DNA of 64,000 bases, from assembly GCA_049997955.1 (NCBI GenBank), contig JAEBDY010000006.1, positions 372,001 through 436,000 on the forward strand, in the 5' to 3' direction. Position numbers and translations under genes: made by a program. This document shows positions 16,170-23,410 of the stretch, in pieces (positions within the stretch are counted from its first letter, which is position 1; every line of letters begins with the position of its first letter). The notes beneath the pieces were generated by a model. It searched no databases and had not been told where the DNA came from. It saw only the letters and a list, made by a program, of their open reading frames with translations. Source of the stretch: Umezawaea sp049997955 (GTDB taxonomy: Bacteria; Actinomycetota; Actinomycetes; Mycobacteriales; Pseudonocardiaceae).

Positions 16170-18050
16170 TCAGCGCGGACCCTTATCGAGGATCACGGTC
16201 TCCCTGTTGTTGTTCATCAGGTCGATCGCGATGACCTTCCTGACCGCGTCGTTCTGCTCGAGGATCGGGTACTCGTTCATGTCGAACACGTTGTCCGGCC
16301 TGCGCGACGGCCCGAGCAGCACGTGGACCTCGCCGCTGGACCCGTGCGCGACGCTGGACGACACGCTGTCCCACAGCTCCTGGACCTTGGTGTCGCCCTG
16401 GGTCCACCCCGGCATGATGAGGGCCTTGTCGTCCAACATCCCTTCCAGGGTGTTGCGCCCCTTGCCGTGGGCCTGCTCCTCGGCCTCGTACATCACCGAG
16501 ATCCGCTCGCCTTGGGCGTCCCACACGTTGCCGGACCAGAAGAACGCGCCGTCCTCCTTGGTGGCCAGGACGTTCTTCAGGTTGTCGATCCACATCTGGC
16601 GCTGCTCGGGCGGGAGGTTCGTGAAGTCCGAGAGGTCCGCCCACGGCTTGCCGTCGATCGTGGTGGCGGGCCAGGCGGTGTTGGTGTGCTGGTCCTTGCC
16701 GGGGTCGATCAGGTCGAGGATGTTCGGCGGAGCCGACAGCGGGACGACCGGCGGGACCGGCGGCGGCGTGCTCGGTGGGAACGGGCCGGTCACCGGCATG
16801 GGCGTCGTCGGTGTCGACGGCGGGGCGACGGGGGCGAAGGGCGGTGGAACAGGTGGGCCTTGCGGCGGGAAGGAGGTGTTGATGGGCCTCAACGAGTCCA
16901 TCGCGGACTTCGTGGGCTTCGAGAACTCGCCCTGCGGGGGACCGTTCACGCCCGGCACGTTCGGAACCGCGCCGGGACGGAGGGGCCCACCCGCGGGCGG
17001 CCGACCCTTCGGGATGTTCGGGCGGTCCTGAACCTTCACCGGCCCGTTGGCGCCGGGGATGTTCGGCATCTGGGAGATCAGCGGACCGTTCGGCCCGCTG
17101 GTGCTCGTGTTCGGGCTCGGCACGCCGGGGGCACCGGGAACTCCGGGGACGCGCGCGACCGGATCCGCGACGGGTGGTGGGGTCCAGGCGGTGTTGGTGG
17201 TGCCGGGTGCGCCCGGCGGCGGGGTGAAGGAGCCCACCTGCGGGCCACCCTGCGCGGCGGGGGCAGCCGCGGGATTGGTGGTGTCAACGCCCGGCGGTGG
17301 CGTGAAGGTGCTCACCTGCGGGCCGCCCTGCGCGGCGGGGACGGCCGCGGGACCGGTGGTGTCGACGCCCGGCGGTGGCGTGAAGGAGTTCACCTGCGGA
17401 CCGGTCTGGGTCGGGGACGCGGGCGGCGCGCTCAAGGGGCCTCCGGCGACCGGGTCGACCTTGGAGACCTCCGGGCCGGGAGCCTGCTGGGCGGCGGGCG
17501 GCGCGTTCGAAGGGCCGCCGTTGATCTGCTCCACCGGCGCGACCTTGGGATCGGCGGTGGGCGCGGGCTTCGGGGCGGGGCCGGAGTTGCCTGCGGGGTT
17601 CTTCGCGCCGGAGTCCGGAACGATCTTGCCGAACTGGTCGGCGATGAACTGGTCCGTCTTGGTCGAGGTCTCCGCGGTCGCCTTCAGCCCGTCGTTGACC
17701 TTGCCCATCGTGGCCGAGGCCTCGTTGGCCTTGTTCACGGAGTTGGTGTTGGAGCCGTTCACGGCCATCACCATGGGGATGCCGAACATGCCCAGCGCGT
17801 TGGGGGCCAACTGCTGCGAGGACAGCTGCGACGAGATCCCCTGGTAGCTGGATTCCAGGTCCACGGCGTACTTCTGCAGGCCCTGGATCGAGGATTCGCC
17901 CATCAGGAACCCGGACGTGCCGGTCGGGCCCTCCGGCCCTGGCGGGGGAGGAGGTGGGGCCTGGGTCGTGCTGCCGCCGCCGGTGTTCGTACCGCTGCCG
18001 TTGGTGCCCGAACCGGTGTCTGCACCGCTGCCTGAGCCATTGCGCGCCAT
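16170..18050 (-). CDS. Type VII-type effector with C-terminal ADP-ribosyl cyclase/CD38-like NADase domain
   Basis: 626 residues in three parts. Residues about 48-150 are a helical EspC-like region (GLQKYAVDLESSY, FGIPMVMAVNG) expected to guide export. Residues about 155-480 are a Pro-rich linker with short repeats (FTPPPGVDTT). Residues about 495-615 resemble ADP-ribosyl cyclases: Trp505 in FFWSG, Glu536 in TLEGML, Trp560 and Ser564 in LWDSVSSS, then EVHVLL and Glu598 in YPILEQ. These line up with CD38 Trp125, Glu146, Trp189, Ser193 and Glu226, which bind and cleave NAD. The inferred role is an exported NAD-consuming toxin. It is last in its operon, and no immunity gene is evident. The family match is from memory, without a search. 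Confidence 0.7.
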   Translation of the reverse strand: MARNGSGSGADTGSGTNGSGTNTGGGSTTQAPPPPPPGPEGPTGTSGFLMGESSIQGLQKYAVDLESSYQGISSQLSSQQLAPNALGMFGIPMVMAVNGSNTNSVNKANEASATMGKVNDGLKATAETSTKTDQFIADQFGKIVPDSGAKNPAGNSGPAPKPAPTADPKVAPVEQINGGPSNAPPAAQQAPGPEVSKVDPVAGGPLSAPPASPTQTGPQVNSFTPPPGVDTTGPAAVPAAQGGPQVSTFTPPPGVDTTNPAAAPAAQGGPQVGSFTPPPGAPGTTNTAWTPPPVADPVARVPGVPGAPGVPSPNTSTSGPNGPLISQMPNIPGANGPVKVQDRPNIPKGRPPAGGPLRPGAVPNVPGVNGPPQGEFSKPTKSAMDSLRPINTSFPPQGPPVPPPFAPVAPPSTPTTPMPVTGPFPPSTPPPVPPVVPLSAPPNILDLIDPGKDQHTNTAWPATTIDGKPWADLSDFTNLPPEQRQMWIDNLKNVLATKEDGAFFWSGNVWDAQGERISVMYEAEEQAHGKGRNTLEGMLDDKALIMPGWTQGDTKVQELWDSVSSSVAHGSSGEVHVLLGPSRRPDNVFDMNEYPILEQNDAVRKVIAIDLMNNNRETVILDKGPR

Positions 18051-18089
18051 GTCGTGCCTTCGAGGTCGCCGAGAGGTGGACGGGTGGGG

Positions 18090-18953
18090 TTAGGCGAGCG
18101 CCTTGTCGGTGTTGCGGTCGACGCCTTCCTGCGCCTTCCACGACTCGTAGCTGACCTCGGCCACGTCAGCGGCGCCCTCGAACCGCTTCCACCCCTTGCC
18201 GACGTTCTCGGTGATCTCGTCGAGGTTCTTGATGCGGCCCATCTGGCGCGACATCGCCGCGACCAGCTTCGCGATGCGGGAGGCGATGTTCACGCCCAGC
18301 GCGACGGCCTTGCCGACCGCGACGCCGACGAACGCGACGATCGAGGCGCCGAAGGTGAAGAACGCGGCCGCGGCGGCGGCGATCGCACCTGCCAGCAGCG
18401 TGCCGAGCAGTTGCGCGATGAGGTCGCGGACGATGTCGCGCAGGACCGAGACCAGCACGCCGCAGATCGCGACGATCTTCGCCTTCTTCTCGACCGCGTC
18501 GGCCAGCGCGTCGAGTTCCTGGCCCAGCGTCTCCATGTTGGCCTTGAACGCCTCGGAGGCCTGACCGGTCCAGCCCTGCGGCTGCGCCAGGGTGTTGCGG
18601 TGGGTCTCGGCCAGCACGGCCATCTCCGCCGCGGTCGCCTTCGTCGCGTCGACGTTGGCCTTGATCTCGTCCGGGTCGCCCATGAGCTGGTCGAGCGGCT
18701 CCTTGAGGAAGCTCACGTGCTCGATCAGCCAGCCGATCCCCGCGCCCAGCATGGTGCCGAACGGGTCGATCGCGAGCATCGCCGTCGACGACGCGGCGCC
18801 GATCGCGGCGAAGGTGATGTCCAGCACCTGCTCGGTCTCGGTCTCGGCGTCCTTGCCGACCGTCTCGATCAGGTCGGCGTAGGCCGAGATGAACAAGGAG
18901 CCCTTGAACTTGTTCTCCTCGGTGATCTCCATGCCGGGGGGTGAGTCGACCAT
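18090..18953 (-). CDS. WXG-type ESX substrate with hydrophobic helices
   Basis: 287 residues. A WxG turn (QGWTGQASEAF) sits between long helices. Two hydrophobic stretches follow the pattern LDPFGTMLGAGIGWLIEHV and LLGTLLAGAIAAAAAAFFTF. The protein is clearly paralogous to the first 260 residues of the Pro-repeat protein at 19745-21628 (shared GAGVGWLI/GAGIGWLI, FTFGASIVAFVGVAV) but lacks the repeats. It probably pairs with the effector encoded 39 bp downstream for export. Confidence 0.75.
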   Translation of the reverse strand: MVDSPPGMEITEENKFKGSLFISAYADLIETVGKDAETETEQVLDITFAAIGAASSTAMLAIDPFGTMLGAGIGWLIEHVSFLKEPLDQLMGDPDEIKANVDATKATAAEMAVLAETHRNTLAQPQGWTGQASEAFKANMETLGQELDALADAVEKKAKIVAICGVLVSVLRDIVRDLIAQLLGTLLAGAIAAAAAAFFTFGASIVAFVGVAVGKAVALGVNIASRIAKLVAAMSRQMGRIKNLDEITENVGKGWKRFEGAADVAEVSYESWKAQEGVDRNTDKALA

Positions 18954-19048
18954 GTGCTGGACCTTCCTGGTGAGCGACGTTGATCGCGGTCGGGCCGGGG
19001 GGTGCGAAGCGCGGCTGGGGGATCAGGGCGCTGTCGGCGAACTCCGGG

Positions 19049-19591
19049 TCACCACGGGTGGTTCTCGTCTTCCTCGACATCGCGCTGGGCCCGAGCTGGG
19101 CCGGCGGGCGGCGGGGGAACGAACTGCTGGTGGGCAGCCGGTTGCGGTGGCACGGGCGGCCGTGGCGGGTGAGCGGGTGGCGGCGGGGGCTCGTCGTCCA
19201 GGGCGTCCACAGCCTTGAGGTCGTGCTCCTCGACCTCGTCGGGATCGCCGTCCTCGTCAGGAGGCAGGTAGCTCCGCACGAGGGCCATGCTCTCGGTGCC
19301 CGCGCCGAGGGGGGCGAACGCCTCCAGCATCTTCGCCGACGAGGCGCGCTGGCCCTTCCCGACCGCTTCCATGATGGACGCGGTGAGCTTGCCGGGGCTC
19401 ATGCCCGCGGCCTTCTGGGTCAGCTCCAGGTGCTGCAACGCGCCGGTGGGCGCGATCGTCACCCGGACGGAGCCGTCGGCGGAGGTCACCGTGGCGCTGG
19501 TCGTCGCGAGGTTCCGCGACAGGTTCTCGGACTTCTCCTTGAGGTCGGAGAGCCGCGCCTCCATGTCCTTCAACCACAGATCCGGGTCCAC
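19049..19591 (-). CDS. YbaB/EbfC-like protein with acidic Pro-rich tail (copy 2)
   Basis: 180 residues from GTG at 19591 (VDPDLWLKDME), preceded by AAGGGGAG. The core VRVTIAPTGALQHLELTQKA with GKLTASIMEAVGKGQRASSAKM matches the YbaB/EbfC fold, normally a DNA-binding nucleoid protein. The tail is acidic, then Pro-rich, and ends EEDENHPW, the same ending as copy 1 at 21966-22598. YbaB-like genes often accompany type VII substrates in actinomycetes; the role there is not known to me. It is the first gene of unit 2, behind a SARP-type promoter. Confidence 0.8.
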   Translation of the reverse strand: MDPDLWLKDMEARLSDLKEKSENLSRNLATTSATVTSADGSVRVTIAPTGALQHLELTQKAAGMSPGKLTASIMEAVGKGQRASSAKMLEAFAPLGAGTESMALVRSYLPPDEDGDPDEVEEHDLKAVDALDDEPPPPPAHPPRPPVPPQPAAHQQFVPPPPAGPARAQRDVEEDENHPW

Positions 19592-19625
19592 GGCTCCCCT
19601 TCGTGTCCAGCGGTTCGGGTCGACC

Positions 19626-19671
19626 CCAGCGTGCGCCGAACCGCCAACGCCCCGCCAACGCGCCTCCAACG
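19626..19671 (-). promoter_or_regulatory. SARP-type operator/promoter of type VII unit 2
   Basis: Three CCAACG hexamers lie at 19644, 19655 and 19666 (CGTTGG in the direction of transcription), exactly 11 bp apart. SARP regulators bind direct repeats at this spacing overlapping the -35 region. The 46-bp block is 40/46 identical to 25789-25834 upstream of unit 1, and both blocks lie about 35-80 bp upstream of a start codon. A weak -10-like CACGCT follows the last repeat. Confidence 0.75.
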
Positions 19672-19686
19672 AACGCCCCTGCCGAA

Positions 19687-19728
19687 CGCGGAAGGCCCCT
19701 GGACAGCTGTCGCCAGGGGCCTTCCGCG
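19687..19728 (-). terminator. Terminator between type VII units 1 and 2
   Basis: A perfect 16-bp stem (CGCGGAAGGCCCCTGG, 19687-19702, with 19713-19728) and a 10-nt loop begins 17 bp past the stop of the unit 1 last gene. It lies directly before the unit 2 operator, supporting two separate transcripts. Confidence 0.85.
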
Positions 19729-19744
19729 TGTTCCGGCCGACAGG

Positions 19745-21628
19745 TCAGTTGGCCTTGTTGTGGTCCTTCAGGTCCTGCATGTACTCGGAGTTCTCGGCCT
19801 TGGCGGCAACGTCGCTCGCCATTTCCTTCCAGAGCTCGTGAGCCAGGTGGAGCAGGCTGCCCACGACGAAGACGTGGCCTCCGACCTTGACCGAGCCTCC
19901 GGGAGCCGCCAGTTCCTCGAAGTTCTTGATCCAGCGGGAGATGTCCGCCGCTTCCTCCGGCGTCTTGTTGTGCGGCGGGCCCATCAGCTTGGCCTCCAGC
20001 TTGCCCTTGCCGAACTCGCCGAACTTCTCCATGCCGTCCTTGCGGCCCTGCAGGATCTTGTTGCCGAAGTCCTTGACGTCCTGCATCGTCAACTTGGGCT
20101 TGGGCGTGGTGGCACCGGGAGCCGGGGTCGGCGTCGGGTCCGGCGGCTTCGGTGCAGCGGGGTCCGGCGGCTTGGGCGCACCGGAACCACCGGAACCCGG
20201 AACCTCCGGCGGCTTGGACACCGGCGGAGCGCTGCTGGGCGTCGTCGTGTCCGCGGGCTTCGGCGGCGTGGTGGAGCCGGGGATCTCCGGCGGCTTCGAC
20301 GCGGGCGGGGCACCAGCGGGCACGGTGTCCGCGGGCTTCGGCGGCGCGGTCGAACCGGGGATCTCCGGCGGCTTCGACGCAGGCGGAGCACCAGCGGGCA
20401 CCGTATCCGCAGGCTTCGGCGGCGCAGTCGAACCGGGAACCTCCGGCGGCTTCGACACCGGCGGAGCACCAGCAGGCACCGTATCCGCAGGCTTCGGCGG
20501 CGCAGTCGAACCAGGAACCTCCGGCGGCTTCGACACCGGCGGAGCACCAGCAGGCACCGTATCCGCAGGCTTCGGCGGCGCAGTCGAACCAGGAACCTCC
20601 GGCGGCTTCGACACCGGCGGAGCACCAGCAGGCACCGTATCCGCAGGCTTCGGCGGCGCAGTCGAACCAGGAACCTCCGGCGGCTTCGACACCGGCGGAG
20701 CACCAGCAGGCACCGTGTCCCCTGGCTTCGGCGGCGGCGTGGCGCCGGGGACGTCCGGCGGTTTGCTGTCCGGCGGCTTGACCGGGGGCGCGCCCGACGG
20801 GGTCGTGGAGCCACCGCCCCTGTTGAGCCTGGCGGCGTCGTCGGAGATCTTGGTGAGGGCCGTGCCGAGCTGGTCGGAAGCGGTCTTGTTGGCCGTGAGC
20901 AAGGACTTCAGGTTCGTGATGTGGCGGATGATGCGGCCGAGCGCCTCCAGGGCGGTGGCGACCGCGACGCCGACGAAGGCGACGATCGAGGCGCCGAAGG
21001 TGAAGGGCGCGAGACCCGCGGCGACGATCGCGCCGCCGATCAGGTTGCCGATGACCATGGCGATGATGTCGCGGACCAGCGAGCGGAACGCGGTGACGCA
21101 CGCGCCCATCGTGGCCATGATCTCGGCGGAGCCCTTCATGGCCATGCCGATGGCCTCGAGCTCGTCGCCGACCTGCGCCATGCTCTTCTTGAACGCGTCG
21201 GCGGTCGCGCCGGTCCAGGTCTCCAGCTTCTTCAGCGCGTCGAGGTGCGCCGTGGCGATGCCCGCGTACTTCTCGGCGTCGCCGGAGATCTTCTCCGTCT
21301 CGCCCCTGACCGCGATGTTGTCGCCCATCAGCAGGTCGAGCGGCTCGCGCAGGAAGTACAGGTGGTCGATGAGCCAACCGACACCGGCGCCGAGCAGGGC
21401 GCCGAGGGGGTTGAGCACGGCACCCACGACGTCGAACGCGAGACCGACGCCGTAGGCCGCGATGGCGGCCTTGTTGCCCTCCTGGATGGACTTCACCAGG
21501 CCCGCGACGGTGTCGACCATGCCCGCGCCGGAGAACCCGTCCCACTTGTCCGTGCCCTCGCCGAAGCCAGGGGTCAGGGTGAGACCCGGAATGCCGTCCT
21601 TCTTTTCCTCTGTGGCCGTTTCGGCCAT
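19745..21628 (-). CDS. WXG-type ESX substrate with Pro-rich 26-residue repeats
   Basis: 627 residues from ATG at 21628, 2 bp after the EspC-like gene. Residues 1-260 are a WXG helical module (LETWTGATADAFKKSM) with two hydrophobic stretches, paralogous to 18090-18953. Residues about 270-480 are seven to eight copies of a 26-residue unit around SKPPEVPGSTAPPKPADTVP. The last 115 residues (LTMQDVKDFGNKIL to the end) form an unrecognised helical domain. By analogy with the effector in unit 2 this C-terminal domain could be the functional payload, but I see no toxin motif. Confidence 0.75.
   Translation of the reverse strand: MAETATEEKKDGIPGLTLTPGFGEGTDKWDGFSGAGMVDTVAGLVKSIQEGNKAAIAAYGVGLAFDVVGAVLNPLGALLGAGVGWLIDHLYFLREPLDLLMGDNIAVRGETEKISGDAEKYAGIATAHLDALKKLETWTGATADAFKKSMAQVGDELEAIGMAMKGSAEIMATMGACVTAFRSLVRDIIAMVIGNLIGGAIVAAGLAPFTFGASIVAFVGVAVATALEALGRIIRHITNLKSLLTANKTASDQLGTALTKISDDAARLNRGGGSTTPSGAPPVKPPDSKPPDVPGATPPPKPGDTVPAGAPPVSKPPEVPGSTAPPKPADTVPAGAPPVSKPPEVPGSTAPPKPADTVPAGAPPVSKPPEVPGSTAPPKPADTVPAGAPPVSKPPEVPGSTAPPKPADTVPAGAPPASKPPEIPGSTAPPKPADTVPAGAPPASKPPEIPGSTTPPKPADTTTPSSAPPVSKPPEVPGSGGSGAPKPPDPAAPKPPDPTPTPAPGATTPKPKLTMQDVKDFGNKILQGRKDGMEKFGEFGKGKLEAKLMGPPHNKTPEEAADISRWIKNFEELAAPGGSVKVGGHVFVVGSLLHLAHELWKEMASDVAAKAENSEYMQDLKDHNKAN
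20240..20740. repeat. Tandem 78-bp repeats coding for the Pro-rich segment
   Basis: The 78-bp unit (for example starting GAACCTCCGGCGGCTTCGAC) is repeated about six times. The four central copies (about 20430-20715) are almost identical in DNA and the outer ones have drifted. Every unit keeps the frame. This points to recent expansion by slippage or unequal recombination, so copy number may vary between strains. Confidence 0.9.
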
Positions 21629-21630
21629 CA

Positions 21631-21930
21631 CTACCCCTTGAAGGTGTCGGCGTTGCCCTGGTCGGTGATGCGGTACGAGTCCGCGGTCAACTTGGTGTTG
21701 GTCTTGGCGGTCGAGATGGAGGCCTCGTACTTGCCGATGACCTCTTTGGCCTCGGCGACCTTGTTGCGGGCCGCGATGCTGAAGAACTGGCCGATGATCC
21801 CGAACACCAGTGGATCGAAATGAATACCGCCGAGAACGCTCTTGGACTCCTCCAGGCCGTCGACCAACGCCTGGAGGTTCGTGGTGAACTCGTCCAGGTC
21901 TTCCGGCTTGACCTCGAAACCCGCTGCCAT
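21631..21930 (-). CDS. EspC-like (DUF2580) small ESX substrate
   Basis: 99 residues with the helical-hairpin pattern of the EspC family (FEVKPEDLDEFTTNLQALVD, then FGIIGQFFSIAARN). Near the C-terminus YRITD (86-90) fits the type VII export signal YxxxD/E. It lies between the YbaB-like gene (36 bp) and the Pro-repeat protein (2 bp). It is probably secreted as a partner of the latter. Confidence 0.75.
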   Translation of the reverse strand: MAAGFEVKPEDLDEFTTNLQALVDGLEESKSVLGGIHFDPLVFGIIGQFFSIAARNKVAEAKEVIGKYEASISTAKTNTKLTADSYRITDQGNADTFKG

Positions 21931-21965
21931 GCGCAGTCCTTCCGATCAGCAGGTGGGAGTCGTGC

Positions 21966-22598
21966 TCACCACGGGTGGTTTTCGTCTTCTTCGTAGTCGG
22001 GCTGGGCCCGGTTCGGTCGGACAGGCGGCGGTGGCGGTGCGGCCTGCGGCGTCGGGGGCACGAACGGCTGCGGCACAGGGGGCTGGGGGCTGTGCGGCGG
22101 TGCCTGACGAGGCTGCTGGTGGAACTGCTGCTGGGGGGCAGGCCGCGCGCGGTTGTCCTCGTCCAGCTCGTCGACCGCCTTGAGGTCGCGCTCCTCGACG
22201 TCGTCCCCATCATCGTCCTCGTCCGGGGGGATGAAGCTCTTCACGAGGTCCATCGACTCAGTGCCCGCGCCGAGCGGCGCGAAGGCCTCGACCATCTTCT
22301 CCGACGCCGCCCGCTGTCCTTTGTGGACGGCTTCCATGATCGACGCGGTGAGCCTCGACGGGTTCATCCCCGCGGCCTTCTGGGTGAGTTCCAGGTGCTG
22401 CAACGCCCCGGTGGGCGCGATGGTGACCGTCACCGCGCCGTCCTTGGAGCTCACCGTCGCCGTGGAGTTCGCGAGGTTCTCCGCGAGCTCGGTCGACTTC
22501 TGCTTCAGGTCGACGATGCGCGCCTGCATGTCGTTCAGCCACTGGTCCGGATCCACGTTCTTCATCCGGTTCGCGTCGATCGGTCCAAGCGGGTCCAC
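21966..22598 (-). CDS. YbaB/EbfC-like protein with acidic Pro-rich tail (copy 1)
   Basis: 210 residues. The core VTVTIAPTGALQHLELTQKA and PSRLTASIMEAVHKGQRAAS is nearly identical to copy 2 at 19049-19591. It is followed by an acidic stretch (PPDEDDDGDDVEERD), a Gln/Pro-rich linker and the shared ending EEDENHPW. The start could be ATG at 22598 or a later in-frame codon near VDPDQW. Downstream in unit 1 are the EspC-like and Pro-repeat genes, the same order as in unit 2, so the cassette was duplicated. Confidence 0.8.
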   Translation of the reverse strand: MDPLGPIDANRMKNVDPDQWLNDMQARIVDLKQKSTELAENLANSTATVSSKDGAVTVTIAPTGALQHLELTQKAAGMNPSRLTASIMEAVHKGQRAASEKMVEAFAPLGAGTESMDLVKSFIPPDEDDDGDDVEERDLKAVDELDEDNRARPAPQQQFHQQPRQAPPHSPQPPVPQPFVPPTPQAAPPPPPVRPNRAQPDYEEDENHPW

Positions 22599-22633
22599 GG
22601 GTTCGTTCCTTTTCGTGTGGGGCCTTCAGCGCG

Positions 22634-23410
22634 TCAGACGGACGCGAGCAGCGAGTCGATGCGGTTCGCGATCCGCTCGTTGTCGGTCGGCGAGAGGCTG
22701 AGCCAACCGTTCTCGCGGACCATCAGGTAGCGCCCCTGCGGGGTGTCGAACCAGTTGATCAGCACGCCCGCGCGTTCCGAGCGGTACCGGTTCTCGCCGC
22801 GGCGGGTGACGCCGAACTGCCCACCCGCGACGCGGTTCTCGGCGAGCTCGCTGATGACGGAAGCGTCCTGCTTGGACACTCCCGCCCGCTGGAGCGCCTG
22901 CTTCTCGTCGAGTTCCTCGTCGCCCCAGGGGTCGTCGGACTCGTCCGGCTCCTCGTGCATCGCCACGGCGGAGGCCAACGTCTCCAGCCTCAGCGACAGC
23001 GCGCTGCCCGGCCCCGCGGAGCCCTCGGACAGCACGCCGACGATCGACTTCGCCAACCCCGTCGGCCGAACCTCGATGAGCCCGATCTGGTCCTCGTCGA
23101 TGATCGCGAGCACCGCCTGGTTGCCGTCGGACGCCGCGACGGCCCGCACGGGCCGCCGCTCCATGTTGGCCACGGCGTCGACCGCGACCTCGTGGTCGGC
23201 CAGCAGCCGCAGCAGGTCCAGCAACCGGCGGTCGCCTGCCAGGCCGCGGCTCGTCAGCCCGTCGAGCACGTCCAGCCGCAGCCGGGCCCGCTCCTCGATC
23301 GTGCTGCCGAGGCTCGGGACGTCCAGCGGGTACGGCAGCTTGCCGAGTTCGAGGTCGTGCCAGAGCACGTCCAGCTCGGCGGGGCTCAGGAGGAACTCGG
23401 GCGTGATCAC
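22634..23410 (-). CDS. espG: EspG-type chaperone of PPE proteins
   Basis: 258 residues of the ESX secretion-associated EspG family (LSPAELDVLWHDLELGKLPYP start; VLINWFDTPQGRYLMVRE near the end). EspG binds the tip of cognate PPE proteins in the cytoplasm and keeps them soluble for export. Its ATG overlaps the stop of the PPE-like gene by 4 bp, matching the expected chaperone-substrate pairing. Confidence 0.85.
   Translation of the reverse strand: MITPEFLLSPAELDVLWHDLELGKLPYPLDVPSLGSTIEERARLRLDVLDGLTSRGLAGDRRLLDLLRLLADHEVAVDAVANMERRPVRAVAASDGNQAVLAIIDEDQIGLIEVRPTGLAKSIVGVLSEGSAGPGSALSLRLETLASAVAMHEEPDESDDPWGDEELDEKQALQRAGVSKQDASVISELAENRVAGGQFGVTRRGENRYRSERAGVLINWFDTPQGRYLMVRENGWLSLSPTDNERIANRIDSLLASV

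Noticed and set aside
20240..20740. Regularly spaced repeats suggesting a CRISPR array
   Set aside because: The 78-bp period is made of contiguous, in-frame coding units with no unique spacers; it encodes a Pro-rich protein segment.
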